Position numbers and translations under genes: made by a program
Notes under the pieces: model-generated
The model's database searches: none
Seen by the model: only the letters and a program-made list of their open reading frames with translations
Told to the model about the DNA's origin: nothing
Part shown: one piece after another, positions 1-5,401 of the stretch
Position numbering within the stretch: position 1 is the first letter of the stretch
How the letters are laid out: each line of letters starts with the position of its first letter
From: Ruminococcus sp. UBA3855
GTDB taxonomy: Bacteria; Bacillota; Clostridia; Oscillospirales; Ruminococcaceae
Length of the DNA: 9,108 nt
Assembly (NCBI GenBank): GCA_002392545.1
Contig: DGHF01000108.1
Location: forward strand, 1 to 9,108
Direction of reading: 5' to 3'

Positions 1-1
1 C

Positions 2-181
2 ATTGCGTTTTTGGTTCATGAAGTGGCAGCATGGCAAGCAATTTCCTCCCTGATGACTGCCAATCATGGAAATGCCAATGATGAACTCCAAAAACTGAAA
101 ATCGGCATCAATTCCGCTGTCCATGTTTCCAGAAGCTACAAGACAACCATTACTCCAGCAGAAAAGGAGGACAAGCCATGA
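2..181 (+). CDS. 3' end of an upstream late gene, possibly the portal protein
   Basis: The reading frame is open from the window edge and gives 59 residues, ending ...ITPAEKEDKP before a TGA at 179-181. The stop overlaps the ATG of the minor capsid gene (ATGA at 178-181), so the two are probably translationally coupled. In phages of this type the gene just before the minor capsid protein is normally the portal, which would make this its C-terminal tail. I cannot confirm that from the residues: the segment is a mixed, probably helical stretch (VHEVAAWQAISSLM) followed by a charged tail, with no motif I recognise. A separate small protein between portal and minor capsid gene is equally possible. 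The frame being coding is well supported; the identity is not. Confidence 0.6.
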   Translation: MAFLVHEVAAWQAISSLMTANHGNANDELQKLKIGINSAVHVSRSYKTTITPAEKEDKP

Positions 182-2037
182 CAACAGTTAAACAGCTTTA
201 TGCATTGGCGGCGAATATGGGGCTTGTTCATGGTGAAGATGATGCATTTCATCAGATTGTACATACTGTTACCGGAAAAGAACACGTCAGCGAATTGACC
301 GCCAAAGAGAGAGAATCTGTTTTGTATGATGATGTGATTGCTGAAATTTCCAAAATCAATTACCAAAGTCAGCAAGAAATTCAGAATCTTTTCCGAAACG
401 CTGGCATTGAATCCGTCAGAAATGACAATATTTTCTACAAACCGACTGGAAATCAGGTGTTACGGCTGTCGGATTCTGCGTTGCAGGTTCTCAATGCTGG
501 CTATCAGAAATGTGCAGGAAATCTCCAGAACCTCACTTTGACAACTGCCAACAATGCACAGCAACTCTATCTGAATGCTTGCAATCTGGCATATATGCAG
601 GTGACAAGCAGTGCTATGGATTATGGAACAGCAATCAGGAGAGCCGTTCAAATGGCTTCCCAACAAGGCTCAATGGTGAGTTATCCGTCTGGGCATCGAG
701 ACCAATTGGATGTGGCTGTTCGCCGTGCCGTTCTGACTGGTATTGGGCAGACCGTCCGGCAAATTTCCGTTATCAATGCCAATGACATGGGCTGTGACCT
801 CATGGAAATTACCGCTCATGCTGGTGCAAGACCTTCTCACGCTCATTGGCAGGGACAAATCGTCAGTCTGTCGGGCAGACGTGGCTATCTGACAGTTCGT
901 GATATTGGTTATGGGGATGCGGACGGTTTCGGCGGTATCAATTGCCGTCATGACTGGTATCCGTTTTTTGAGGGTATCAGTCAGAGGACATATTCTCCCG
1001 AACGTTTGCAGAAACTTGAAAATCACCGCATTCAAATTGGCGATAACTGGTATACCGACTATGAAGTCAGTCAGATGCAGAGACGTTTGGAGCGTGATAT
1101 TCGTGAGAAAAAACGGCTCGTTGCTGGTGCAAGGGCTTCTGTTGACTCCGCTCCAGACGAACCGACCAAAAAGCAAATGCAGGAGCTTTTTACCAATGCT
1201 TCGGTTCGGCTCAAAAAAGCGGAAAAGAAACTTGACGACTTCTGCAAACAGACGGGTTTCCGCAAAGATAATAACCGTGTATGGGTCAATGGGTTCGGTA
1301 GAAGTACCAGTCAAAAGGCGGTTTGGGCGAATAGGAAGGCTAAGAAAACAACAACTCAAATACTTAAAGCAATAAATCCGTCTTCTTCTGAGTATCTTAA
1401 TTCTGCAAAGATTACAAGGCATTCTAAAGAGGAAAGACGTGAGCTTGTAAAGTATGCAAAAGACAAAGGAATACGCTTGTTTGGAATCAGTCGTTTTGAT
1501 GGCGATTCGGAGCTTTTGAAGGAACAGATAGATGCGATTGCAGAAATCCGAAGAGAGTTCAAGCTTGACCGTAAACTGACAGTGTGTTTCAAACAAATGT
1601 CTGGTGATGACTTAGGAGAAACTAGACCACGAGGAGAAGTCATTTATTTAAATAAAAAGGCATTTCGTGAACGTCAAATTACTCATACATATTTAAATTC
1701 AGATAATTATCTATCATCTACTTCTGCAAAGGGTATCGGGATTCATGAAATGGGACATGTAATTTCTATATATTATGGTGAAAAAGGACTTGACATTGCT
1801 CAAAAAGCATATTATAATATATATAAGAGGGAAATTTCTCATTTAGAAATTTTTGATTTTCTAGAAAGTCATGTTTCGGAATACAGCACATTTTTACCAG
1901 ATGAGTTGAAAAATAAGCCTTTTCGTGCAAACCGCTATAAAGAAATTACTCCTGAAATTTTGGCAAAACATATGACAAATCCAGATGATTTCACAACTGA
2001 ATTTGTAAGACTTTTGAAGGAGGCGTGTCCTATATGA
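178..2037 (+). CDS. Phage minor capsid protein with GemA-like N-terminus and C-terminal HEMGH metallopeptidase-like domain
   Basis: This 619-residue protein combines three parts. Residues about 4-52 (KQLYALAANMGLV, TGKEHVSELT) resemble by eye the GemA/Mu gp16 (DUF1018) type of small phage protein. Residues about 55-380 look like the phage minor capsid 2 family (PF06152), the head protein that follows the portal: ITAHAGARPSHAHWQG at 211-226, NCRHDWYPFFEGIS at 255-268, a charged helical stretch at 296-356 and a VNGFGRS end near 370-376. Residues about 390-619 are an added domain with the zinc-protease motif HEMGH at 523-527. Tyr569 (VSEYS) and Glu589/Glu593 (KEITPEIL) are placed like the catalytic tyrosine and the EFFAE glutamate of anthrax lethal factor-type proteases. 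A capsid-borne enzyme could be packaged and injected, or act as a MuF-type toxin; that is inference. The ATG at 178 follows AAAAGGAGG at 163-171 and overlaps the upstream stop. The 3' part is visibly AT-richer than the 5' part. Confidence 0.88.
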   Translation: MTTVKQLYALAANMGLVHGEDDAFHQIVHTVTGKEHVSELTAKERESVLYDDVIAEISKINYQSQQEIQNLFRNAGIESVRNDNIFYKPTGNQVLRLSDSALQVLNAGYQKCAGNLQNLTLTTANNAQQLYLNACNLAYMQVTSSAMDYGTAIRRAVQMASQQGSMVSYPSGHRDQLDVAVRRAVLTGIGQTVRQISVINANDMGCDLMEITAHAGARPSHAHWQGQIVSLSGRRGYLTVRDIGYGDADGFGGINCRHDWYPFFEGISQRTYSPERLQKLENHRIQIGDNWYTDYEVSQMQRRLERDIREKKRLVAGARASVDSAPDEPTKKQMQELFTNASVRLKKAEKKLDDFCKQTGFRKDNNRVWVNGFGRSTSQKAVWANRKAKKTTTQILKAINPSSSEYLNSAKITRHSKEERRELVKYAKDKGIRLFGISRFDGDSELLKEQIDAIAEIRREFKLDRKLTVCFKQMSGDDLGETRPRGEVIYLNKKAFRERQITHTYLNSDNYLSSTSAKGIGIHEMGHVISIYYGEKGLDIAQKAYYNIYKREISHLEIFDFLESHVSEYSTFLPDELKNKPFRANRYKEITPEILAKHMTNPDDFTTEFVRLLKEACPI

Positions 2038-2210
2038 GAAAATTAGATTATTTTTGGAAAACAAATAAAGACTGGTATCACCGAAAAGAAAATGGTGTGT
2101 GCGTAATCAATGAAGACGCACCGTTAGATGCGCAAAAGAGTTATCAGCACTATCTTGAACAATGTAAAGAAGCACAAAAGAGAATTGATTCTGGAGAATC
2201 TGTGGATTAG
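2034..2210 (+). CDS. Small acidic/aromatic protein of unknown function coupled to the capsid-protease gene
   Basis: The ATG at 2034 overlaps the minor capsid stop (ATGA at 2034-2037) and lies 10 nt after a strong AAGGAGG at 2017-2023. I prefer it to the in-frame GTG at 2025, which is only 1 nt past that ribosome binding site. The product is 58 residues, rich in aromatic residues near the start (LDYFWKTNKDWYHRKENG), with a DAP motif and a helical segment (SYQHYLEQCKEAQKRI), and no signal peptide or membrane segment. Small proteins with an 'FW-TNKDWY...DAP...SY--YL' pattern seem familiar to me from beside clostridial phage minor capsid genes, but I cannot assign a function. Its tight coupling to a putative toxin-like domain makes an immunity or chaperone role possible. 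A routine head accessory protein is the plain alternative. Confidence 0.8.
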   Translation: MRKLDYFWKTNKDWYHRKENGVCVINEDAPLDAQKSYQHYLEQCKEAQKRIDSGESVD

Positions 2211-2249
2211 AATTAAGCAAAAATCGCAAATACTGGAAAGGAGGAAAAA

Positions 2250-2390
2250 ATGAAAATAAATGGGAACGATATAAAAGAAATAATAGTTACCACAAAAGAG
2301 GGAGAGCTTGTGGTAACCATTACGGATGAAAATATTATTAGTCACGAAGACTATGTGGTTGCACTGAGGGAAGATAATCTGTTATCCTAA
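2250..2390 (+). CDS. Small 46-residue hypothetical protein
   Basis: A short frame begins at the ATG at 2250, 5 nt after a near-perfect AAAGGAGG (2237-2244), and ends with TAA at 2388-2390. The product (MKINGNDIKEIIVTTKEGEL...) reads as two beta strands (EIIVTTKEG, ELVVTITDE) followed by a charged tail; it has no motif I recognise. The strong ribosome binding site and its position between two other small genes argue that it is real. Its last 9 nt overlap the 3' end of the opposite-strand gene at 2382-2588, so the two converge. A 10-bp inverted repeat lies inside it (2286-2317). Function unknown. Confidence 0.65.
   Translation: MKINGNDIKEIIVTTKEGELVVTITDENIISHEDYVVALREDNLLS
2286..2317. repeat. 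10-bp inverted repeat inside the 46-residue gene
   Basis: GTTACCACAA at 2286-2295 is the exact reverse complement of TTGTGGTAAC at 2308-2317, with a 12-nt purine-rich loop. Read leftward, the stem is followed by an AT-rich but interrupted stretch (TATTATTTCTTTT), so it could be a weak terminator for the minus-strand gene, which stops at 2382. It could also simply be an mRNA hairpin in the + strand transcript. The pairing is certain; any function is a guess. Confidence 0.4.
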
Positions 2391-2588
2391 GTTATTGTTA
2401 CGTTTGGAGTCGGGATTGGATACAGGAGTTTCAACTCCATTGATGTTGCGGATGTGGTAGTTGGGATAATCTCCGTCCTTGATATGCTGAACAAACTGCT
2501 GTCTGGTCATGTCTGTTCCCTTAAAATTGTCATGAAACATTTCGTTACGTCCGTTATTTTCCTGAGTGACTTTGACTCTTTTAGGCAT
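2382..2588 (-). CDS. Antisense small protein with its own promoter (moron-like)
   Basis: This 68-residue frame is the only convincing gene on the minus strand. Its ATG (complement of 2586-2588) lies 7 nt after a perfect AAAGGAGG (complement of 2596-2603), and a consensus sigma-A promoter lies just upstream (2629-2657). The product begins MPKRVKVTQENNGRN, then has MTRQQFVQHIKDGDYPNYH (27-45) and ends in a VSNPDSKRNNNLG tail (56-68). The 'TR-QFV--I--G-YPNYH...NPD...NNLG' pattern seems familiar to me from small proteins scattered through Firmicute mobile elements, and is loosely like DUF3892; this is recollection, not a search. Opposite orientation plus a private promoter inside a late operon fits a moron expressed from the lysogen. 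Its last 9 nt overlap the end of the convergent 46-residue gene. Function unknown. Confidence 0.85.
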   Translation of the reverse strand: MPKRVKVTQENNGRNEMFHDNFKGTDMTRQQFVQHIKDGDYPNYHIRNINGVETPVSNPDSKRNNNLG

Positions 2589-2628
2589 TAGTATTCCTCC
2601 TTTGTGAGTTTCCCTCAGTGCTATTCCT

Positions 2629-2657
2629 ATTATATCATGTTATTCTGAAAAAGTCAA
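2629..2657 (-). promoter_or_regulatory. Consensus sigma-A promoter with extended -10, driving the antisense gene
   Basis: Read on the minus strand, TTGACT (complement of 2652-2657) is followed after exactly 17 nt by TATAAT (complement of 2629-2634). A TG one base upstream of the -10 makes it an extended -10 element (TGATATAAT). Only the last base of the -35 departs from the vegetative consensus TTGACA. Transcription should start near 2622 and reach the AAAGGAGG ribosome binding site after about 20 nt. No operator-like inverted repeat overlaps it, so constitutive expression in the host is the simplest reading. Confidence 0.88.
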
Positions 2658-2662
2658 CAACT

Positions 2663-2690
2663 AAAAACCGCCTGCATTCAGGCGGTTTTT
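2663..2690. terminator. Strong intrinsic terminator, potentially bidirectional, inside the late operon
   Basis: AAAAACCGCCTG (2663-2674), loop CATT (2675-2678) and CAGGCGGTTTTT (2679-2690) form a perfect 12-bp stem with a GC-rich core. On the + strand it ends in a run of five T; on the minus strand the five A at 2663-2667 give the matching U-run. It lies between the antisense promoter and the next + strand gene. On the + strand it would reduce read-through from the upstream head genes into the scaffold and coat genes unless antitermination operates. On the minus strand it would shield the antisense gene from leftward transcription. Confidence 0.85.
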
Positions 2691-2714
2691 CCATAGCGGA
2701 AAGGAGCTGTACAC

Positions 2715-2951
2715 ATGAAAGAAAATACACTGGAAATATCTAAAGGAGCGTGTATGTTGAATAATGCTCCGCTCAAAAAAGTAACTAGATTATCCATGAC
2801 AGAAAGCGAAAAAAATCTTGGAATCATAGAAGTAACATTATCATTTGAACTTCCAAGAGAGAATTTCAAGTATAACATCCAGAAAAGTACACCCACAGAG
2901 GTGTTCCGCAAATTTGTTGACGAAGATGAAATTTCTTTGTGTTTTCCGTAA
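2715..2951 (+). CDS. Small 78-residue hypothetical protein
   Basis: The ATG at 2715 follows AAAGGAG (2700-2706) by 8 nt, directly after the terminator, and the frame ends with TAA at 2949-2951. The product has a polar N-terminus, two likely beta strands (KKVTRLSMT and GIIEVTLSFEL) and an acidic end (FVDEDEISLCFP). It has no signal peptide, membrane segment or cysteine motif. It sits between the accessory stretch and the scaffold gene. I do not recognise the family. A scaffold-adjacent head accessory role or another cargo gene are both possible. The ribosome binding site supports its being translated. Confidence 0.7.
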   Translation: MKENTLEISKGACMLNNAPLKKVTRLSMTESEKNLGIIEVTLSFELPRENFKYNIQKSTPTEVFRKFVDEDEISLCFP

Positions 2952-2984
2952 GGCGACCAAAAACATAATTTAAATACACGTTTA

Positions 2985-3010
2985 AAGGCTATTTAAGCCT
3001 TATTTTTATA
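2985..3010 (+). terminator. Weak hairpin with T-run upstream of the scaffold gene
   Basis: AAGGCT (2985-2990) and AGCCTT (2996-3001) can pair around a 5-nt loop and are followed by ATTTTTATA. The stem has only 6 bp, so this would be an inefficient terminator or an RNA processing/stability element at the 5' end of the scaffold-coat message. The 79-nt gap 2952-3030 otherwise holds only AT-rich sequence and the scaffold ribosome binding site. I see no promoter there that I would defend. Confidence 0.35.
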
Positions 3011-3030
3011 CCCTGAAAGGAGTTTTTACA

Positions 3031-3540
3031 ATGGCAGAAGAAACCAAAAAGGAGCAGACGGCAGAACAGAAGCCCGAAACTGCTCCCAAGACTTACACCG
3101 AAGAACAGTACAAAGCCCTCGAAAATCAGCTTGCAGAAGCTAATAAGACCATCAAGTCTTACACTGATATGGATATTGAGGGAATCAAGAAGTCTGCGGA
3201 AGAATGGGAGCAGAAGGCAAAACAGGCACAGGCTGACCGTGATGCGTTTGAGTACCATTCCAAGTTGCAGACATATGTCAAGGGCTTGCATTTGCGTGAT
3301 GATGTGTATGAAGCTCACGTTCTGAACCTGCTCAAAGAGAAGGAGCTGAAATTTGACGGTGACAAGCTTATCGGTGGTGAGGACGTTGTTCAGCAATTCC
3401 GTGAAAGTCATGCGGATGCGTTCACTCCTGATAGAAATGAGCAGGTTTCCAGTGCGACTTCTGGCAAAGCTCCCGAAGCAATGGACGGCATTTCCAAGGC
3501 TTTTTATGCAAGAAATCCACAATTAGCACCCAAAAATTAA
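3031..3540 (+). CDS. Phage capsid scaffolding protein (GP20/DUF4355-like)
   Basis: The 169-residue product is highly charged. It has a disordered Lys/Glu/Pro start (1-22), a coiled-coil-like stretch (about 23-80; LENQLAEANKTIKSYTDMDIEGIKKSAEEWEQ in pieces) and a compact C-terminal part ending FYARNPQLAPKN. The 'AEANKTIKSY-DMDI-GIKKSA' segment is characteristic of the phage minor structural protein GP20 family (PF06810), whose members sit directly before the coat gene and act as internal scaffold during procapsid assembly. No protease gene is evident nearby, so the scaffold may leave intact. The ATG at 3031 is 8 nt after AAAGGAG (3016-3022). The major capsid ribosome binding site begins within its stop region. 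Confidence 0.88.
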   Translation: MAEETKKEQTAEQKPETAPKTYTEEQYKALENQLAEANKTIKSYTDMDIEGIKKSAEEWEQKAKQAQADRDAFEYHSKLQTYVKGLHLRDDVYEAHVLNLLKEKELKFDGDKLIGGEDVVQQFRESHADAFTPDRNEQVSSATSGKAPEAMDGISKAFYARNPQLAPKN

Positions 3541-3552
3541 GGAGGACAAACT

Positions 3553-4653
3553 ATGCCTACAAATCATGAAGCACAAGAGAGATATTCTAAGTTGGTACTG
3601 GAAAAAGTTCGTTCGGAGCTGGTACTCGGTGACGGATTCGTCTTCAATAACGATTACGAGGGAAGCCCCACTTCTGGAGCTGTCAAAATTCCTGTCCGTG
3701 ATGAAGAAGTTGCTGTTTCCGATTACGACAAGGCAAACGGCATTTCCCCCACTCATGGCAGTACTGGATATACCACACTTCTGATTGATAAGGATAAGGC
3801 TATCAATGAAGTGATTGACGGTTTTGATGCATCCACTGTTCCTGATAATCTGGTTGCGGACAGGCTGGATTCTGGCGGTTATTCTCTGGCACGTCAGCTC
3901 GACACAGACGGAGGTAACACTCTTTTGGCTGGTGCAACTGTGATGAATGTCGATACCCTCACAAAGGAAACTATTTATACTGCGATTGTGATGGTTCGCA
4001 CGGCTATGAGCAAGGCGAATATTCCCAACGACGGCAGACGTTATCTTTTAATGACTCCTGATGCGTTCGCACTTGCTCTGACTTGTCCAGAATTTATTGC
4101 CGCTTCTGAACTTGGCGACGAAGTAAAGCAAACTGGAGCTGTCGGCAAGATTGCTGGATTCCTCGTCAAGGAATGGAACGACAGCACGGCTAATCTGGCA
4201 ATGCTCGCAGGACATCCGAAATTTGCAACCCGTGCAATGGAATGGCAGACTTCTGTCCATGTTCAGGATTTGAACGGTTCTGGAAATTATATCGGTGCTT
4301 GTGCGGTTCAGGGGCGTAATGTGTACGGACACAAGGTTTTGAGAAGCGTTGCCATCAGAGCCGTGTACTCCCCTACTCATCTGACTATCGACTTGAATGC
4401 TGGCAGTACGGCAGGCACAACCATTGCAACTGTTTCCGCTGGCAACACTGGCACTACTTACGCTTACAAGCTCAACCCCAATACAAGAGCGGTTTACAAT
4501 CAAACTACTGCAAATTATGGCGGTACTTCCCTGACTTCTGGCACGACTGAAATCACTGCTAAAGAGGGCGATATTATCGAAATTGCTAACTTTAGTTCTG
4601 GAAGAGTGGTCGCTGTTGGTTATGCCAGAGTCAATGCAAGTGATTTGAAATGA
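3553..4653 (+). CDS. Major capsid (coat) protein with C-terminal beta-rich extension
   Basis: This 366-residue protein is the coat subunit, inferred from position after the scaffold, its size and its HK97-fold-like features. These include an N-terminal helix, a strand-rich segment with PTSGAVKIPVRDEEVAVSDYDKANG in pieces (39-63), the helical spine (about 136-154), RRYLLMTPDAFALAL (162-176), and a P-domain-like core to about 280. Residues about 282-366 are rich in Thr, Gly and Ser (AGSTAGTTIATVSAGNTGTT) and predicted strands, which suggests an added surface or decoration domain. The ribosome binding site TAAGGAGG (3538-3545) overlaps the scaffold stop and lies 7 nt before the ATG, the best in the window, as expected for the most abundant virion protein. 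No maturation protease is visible and the N-terminus has no obvious delta domain, consistent with a separate scaffold. Confidence 0.9.
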   Translation: MPTNHEAQERYSKLVLEKVRSELVLGDGFVFNNDYEGSPTSGAVKIPVRDEEVAVSDYDKANGISPTHGSTGYTTLLIDKDKAINEVIDGFDASTVPDNLVADRLDSGGYSLARQLDTDGGNTLLAGATVMNVDTLTKETIYTAIVMVRTAMSKANIPNDGRRYLLMTPDAFALALTCPEFIAASELGDEVKQTGAVGKIAGFLVKEWNDSTANLAMLAGHPKFATRAMEWQTSVHVQDLNGSGNYIGACAVQGRNVYGHKVLRSVAIRAVYSPTHLTIDLNAGSTAGTTIATVSAGNTGTTYAYKLNPNTRAVYNQTTANYGGTSLTSGTTEITAKEGDIIEIANFSSGRVVAVGYARVNASDLK

Positions 4654-5060
4654 TGTACGCCAATTACAGCTATTACACGGACAATTTCGGCGGTTCGCTG
4701 ATTCCTGAAACGGATTGGAACAGAACCGCTGGAATTGCTTCCAGCTGGATGGATTCGGCAACGTTCGGACGGCTTACAAATGGCATTCCTGACGAATGGG
4801 AAAATGAAGTTCGAAACTGCTGTTGTGAACTCTCTGAACAGGTGTATTCGTTCGTGATTTCGTCTATCTCGAATGATGAAGACGATGCAAAACTTTCCTC
4901 TGAAAAAATCGGGAATTACAGCATTACTTACCGCAGTGATGCTGAATTTTTTGCATCATTTTTGCATGGGAGTACAGCAGGATTTGAGGACATTGCAAAA
5001 AGCATTGTTTCCCGATATTTAGGGAGAACTGGATTGCTTTACAGAGGAGTGTATGAATGA
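4650..5060 (+). CDS. Head-tail connector protein (SPP1 gp15-like adaptor)
   Basis: The 136-residue product starts YANYSYYTDNFGGSLIPETDW and has an all-helical middle. It carries the motif LSSEKIGNYSITY (81-93) and ends GRTGLLYRGVYE. The pattern 'SEK-G-YSV-Y ... YL--TGLLYRGV' is typical of the SPP1 gp15/HK97 gp6-type connector that forms a ring below the portal. Position just after the coat gene agrees. Its start overlaps the coat stop: ATGATG at 4650-4655 contains the coat TGA (4651-4653), so either ATG could be used. There is no good Shine-Dalgarno directly upstream, which suggests reinitiation by ribosomes leaving the coat gene. Three consecutive cysteines at NCCCEL (56-61) are unusual for a capsid connector. 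Confidence 0.85.
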   Translation: MMYANYSYYTDNFGGSLIPETDWNRTAGIASSWMDSATFGRLTNGIPDEWENEVRNCCCELSEQVYSFVISSISNDEDDAKLSSEKIGNYSITYRSDAEFFASFLHGSTAGFEDIAKSIVSRYLGRTGLLYRGVYE

Positions 5061-5401
5061 TGTTTACCAATACAAAAGCGTGTACCATCTACGAAAAAAC
5101 TATCCGCAACCGTGCGCCGACCTACATTCGGCACGTTATCAACAATGTTTATTGTGAGATTACACATGGGCAGTCACAGGAACAATCCGGAACAGGTTCA
5201 AATCGTCCCCCACAAAATGGAGTTTTCTGCATGATTCCAGCAAAATCCATTTCGGAGTACATCCCGAAAAAAGATGATAGAATTGTCTGTGAAATCTGCG
5301 AAGAAGAACAACCGCCACAAACGGCTTTTACCGTCATGCAGGTGAAAGATTTCCGCTATGGTTCAAAAAGAGTTCAGCATTTGGAGGTGAGTGCAGTATG
5401 A
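5057..5401 (+). CDS. Probable head-closure/stopper protein (DUF6751-like)
   Basis: This 114-residue protein follows the connector, where SPP1-type phages encode the head-closure (stopper) protein that plugs DNA after packaging. The sequence starts MFTNTKACTIYEK, has RAPTYIRHVINNVYCEI (19-35), a polar Gln/Gly/Ser loop (38-54), and FCMIPAKSISEYIPKKDD (57-74) before a strand-rich end. This 'FTN..TIY...Y.R..I..V......IP.....YIP' outline resembles DUF6751 minor capsid proteins by eye. The start is ATGATG at 5057-5062, overlapping the connector TGA (5058-5060), with AGAGGAG at 5043-5049. Its own stop lies inside the first copy of a 19-bp repeat (5384-5402). Role is assigned mainly from position. 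Confidence 0.7.
   Translation: MMFTNTKACTIYEKTIRNRAPTYIRHVINNVYCEITHGQSQEQSGTGSNRPPQNGVFCMIPAKSISEYIPKKDDRIVCEICEEEQPPQTAFTVMQVKDFRYGSKRVQHLEVSAV

Noticed and set aside
899..1375. 158-codon + strand frame inside the minor capsid gene
   Set aside because: Alternative frame of a well-supported gene, with a basic, low-complexity product and no Shine-Dalgarno.
670..1596. Long open frame of 308 codons on the minus strand
   Set aside because: It lies entirely within the minor capsid gene, has no ribosome binding site and no recognisable domain; the + strand frame has clear family motifs. It is a by-product of codon composition.
2025..2033. GTG at 2025 as the start of the small gene after the minor capsid protein
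   Set aside because: It is 1 nt from the end of AAGGAGG, too close for initiation. The ATG at 2034 has a 10-nt spacer and the ATGA overlap.
2952..3030. A + strand promoter upstream of the scaffold gene
   Set aside because: CATAAT at 2964-2969 could pass for a -10, but no acceptable -35 lies 16-18 nt upstream. The region is simply AT-rich.
4048..4761. 237-codon open frame on the minus strand
   Set aside because: It is opposite the coat gene and the start of the connector gene. The Ser/Asn/Cys-rich composition is typical of a reverse shadow, and no promoter or ribosome binding site is visible.
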